NCBI GenBank assembly: GCA_013298265.1
Contig: JAAFHE010000209.1
Coordinates: forward strand, 1 to 6,822
Length of the DNA stretch: 6,822 nt
From: Lysobacterales bacterium
GTDB taxonomy: Bacteria > Pseudomonadota > Gammaproteobacteria > Xanthomonadales > Rhodanobacteraceae
Direction: 5' to 3'
The notes beneath the pieces were generated by a model that worked only from the letters and a program-made list of their open reading frames with translations, searched no databases and was not told where the DNA came from. The translations under genes and the position numbers were made by a program. Position 1 is the stretch's first letter, and each line of letters opens with the position of its first letter. Of this stretch, positions 6,770 through 6,822 are shown one piece after another.

Positions 6770-6822
6770 AAGTCGGAGCTCTCCTTGTCAACGGAAGTCG
6801 GAGAGCCCTCCCCTTCAAGGGG
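6770..6822. repeat. Repeat-like palindromic segment at the window end, cut off
   Basis: AAGTCGGAG occurs at 6770-6778 and 6795-6803. GCTCTCC (6778-6784, sharing its first G with the first copy) pairs with GGAGAGC (6800-6806). CCCCTTCAAGGGG (6810-6822) is a perfect palindrome running to the last base. No gene is visible between the ftsH terminator and the window end. The C-run/G-run hairpin resembles the first stem of the element at 2291-2311, so this may be the start of a related intergenic repeat. Confidence 0.45.

Overview
The window looks like core chromosome from a high-GC gammaproteobacterium, most likely the order Lysobacterales (Xanthomonadales). The evidence is the gene order pcm, yqaA-type membrane gene, nlpD, rpoS, and then yhbY divergent from rlmE-ftsH, the strong G/C preference at third codon positions, and intergenic hairpin repeats of a style I associate with that order. 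The family assignment is uncertain; Rhodanobacteraceae is a guess. I see no mobile element, phage gene, CRISPR array, tRNA or rRNA.

Left block (1-3322, + strand): the 3' two thirds of pcm (protein isoaspartate repair), a DedA/VTT-fold membrane protein of the YqaA type, the NlpD lipoprotein (LysM plus a degenerate LytM/M23 domain that activates cell-wall amidases), and rpoS (general stress sigma factor). The first three genes are closely spaced and probably co-transcribed. A 260-base gap before rpoS holds two hairpin-forming elements and a possible rpoS promoter next to the start codon. The RpoS protein is clearly an RpoS/sigma70-family factor but is unusual at the end of region 2.4, where the -10 element is read. 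This is the most interesting coding signal in the window.

Middle block (3332-4007, - strand): yhbY (CRM-domain ribosome assembly protein) followed 7 bases later by a small Mth938-like (DUF498) protein. This pair converges on rpoS with only 9 bases between the stop codons.

Right block (4108-6662, + strand): rlmE (23S rRNA Um2552 methyltransferase) and ftsH (membrane AAA+ metalloprotease) form an operon with 11 bases between them. It is divergent from yhbY across a 100-base spacer containing a perfect dyad. A strong intrinsic terminator closes ftsH at 6709-6738. The last 84 bases contain no gene that I can see and end in repeat-like palindromes.

The genes are largely housekeeping: envelope and cell-division upkeep (NlpD, FtsH), protein repair and stationary-phase control (Pcm, RpoS), and large-subunit ribosome maturation (YhbY, RlmE). 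I did not find an undescribed multi-gene system. The points worth a second look are the RpoS region 2.4 changes, a possible leaderless rpoS transcript, and the intergenic repeats.
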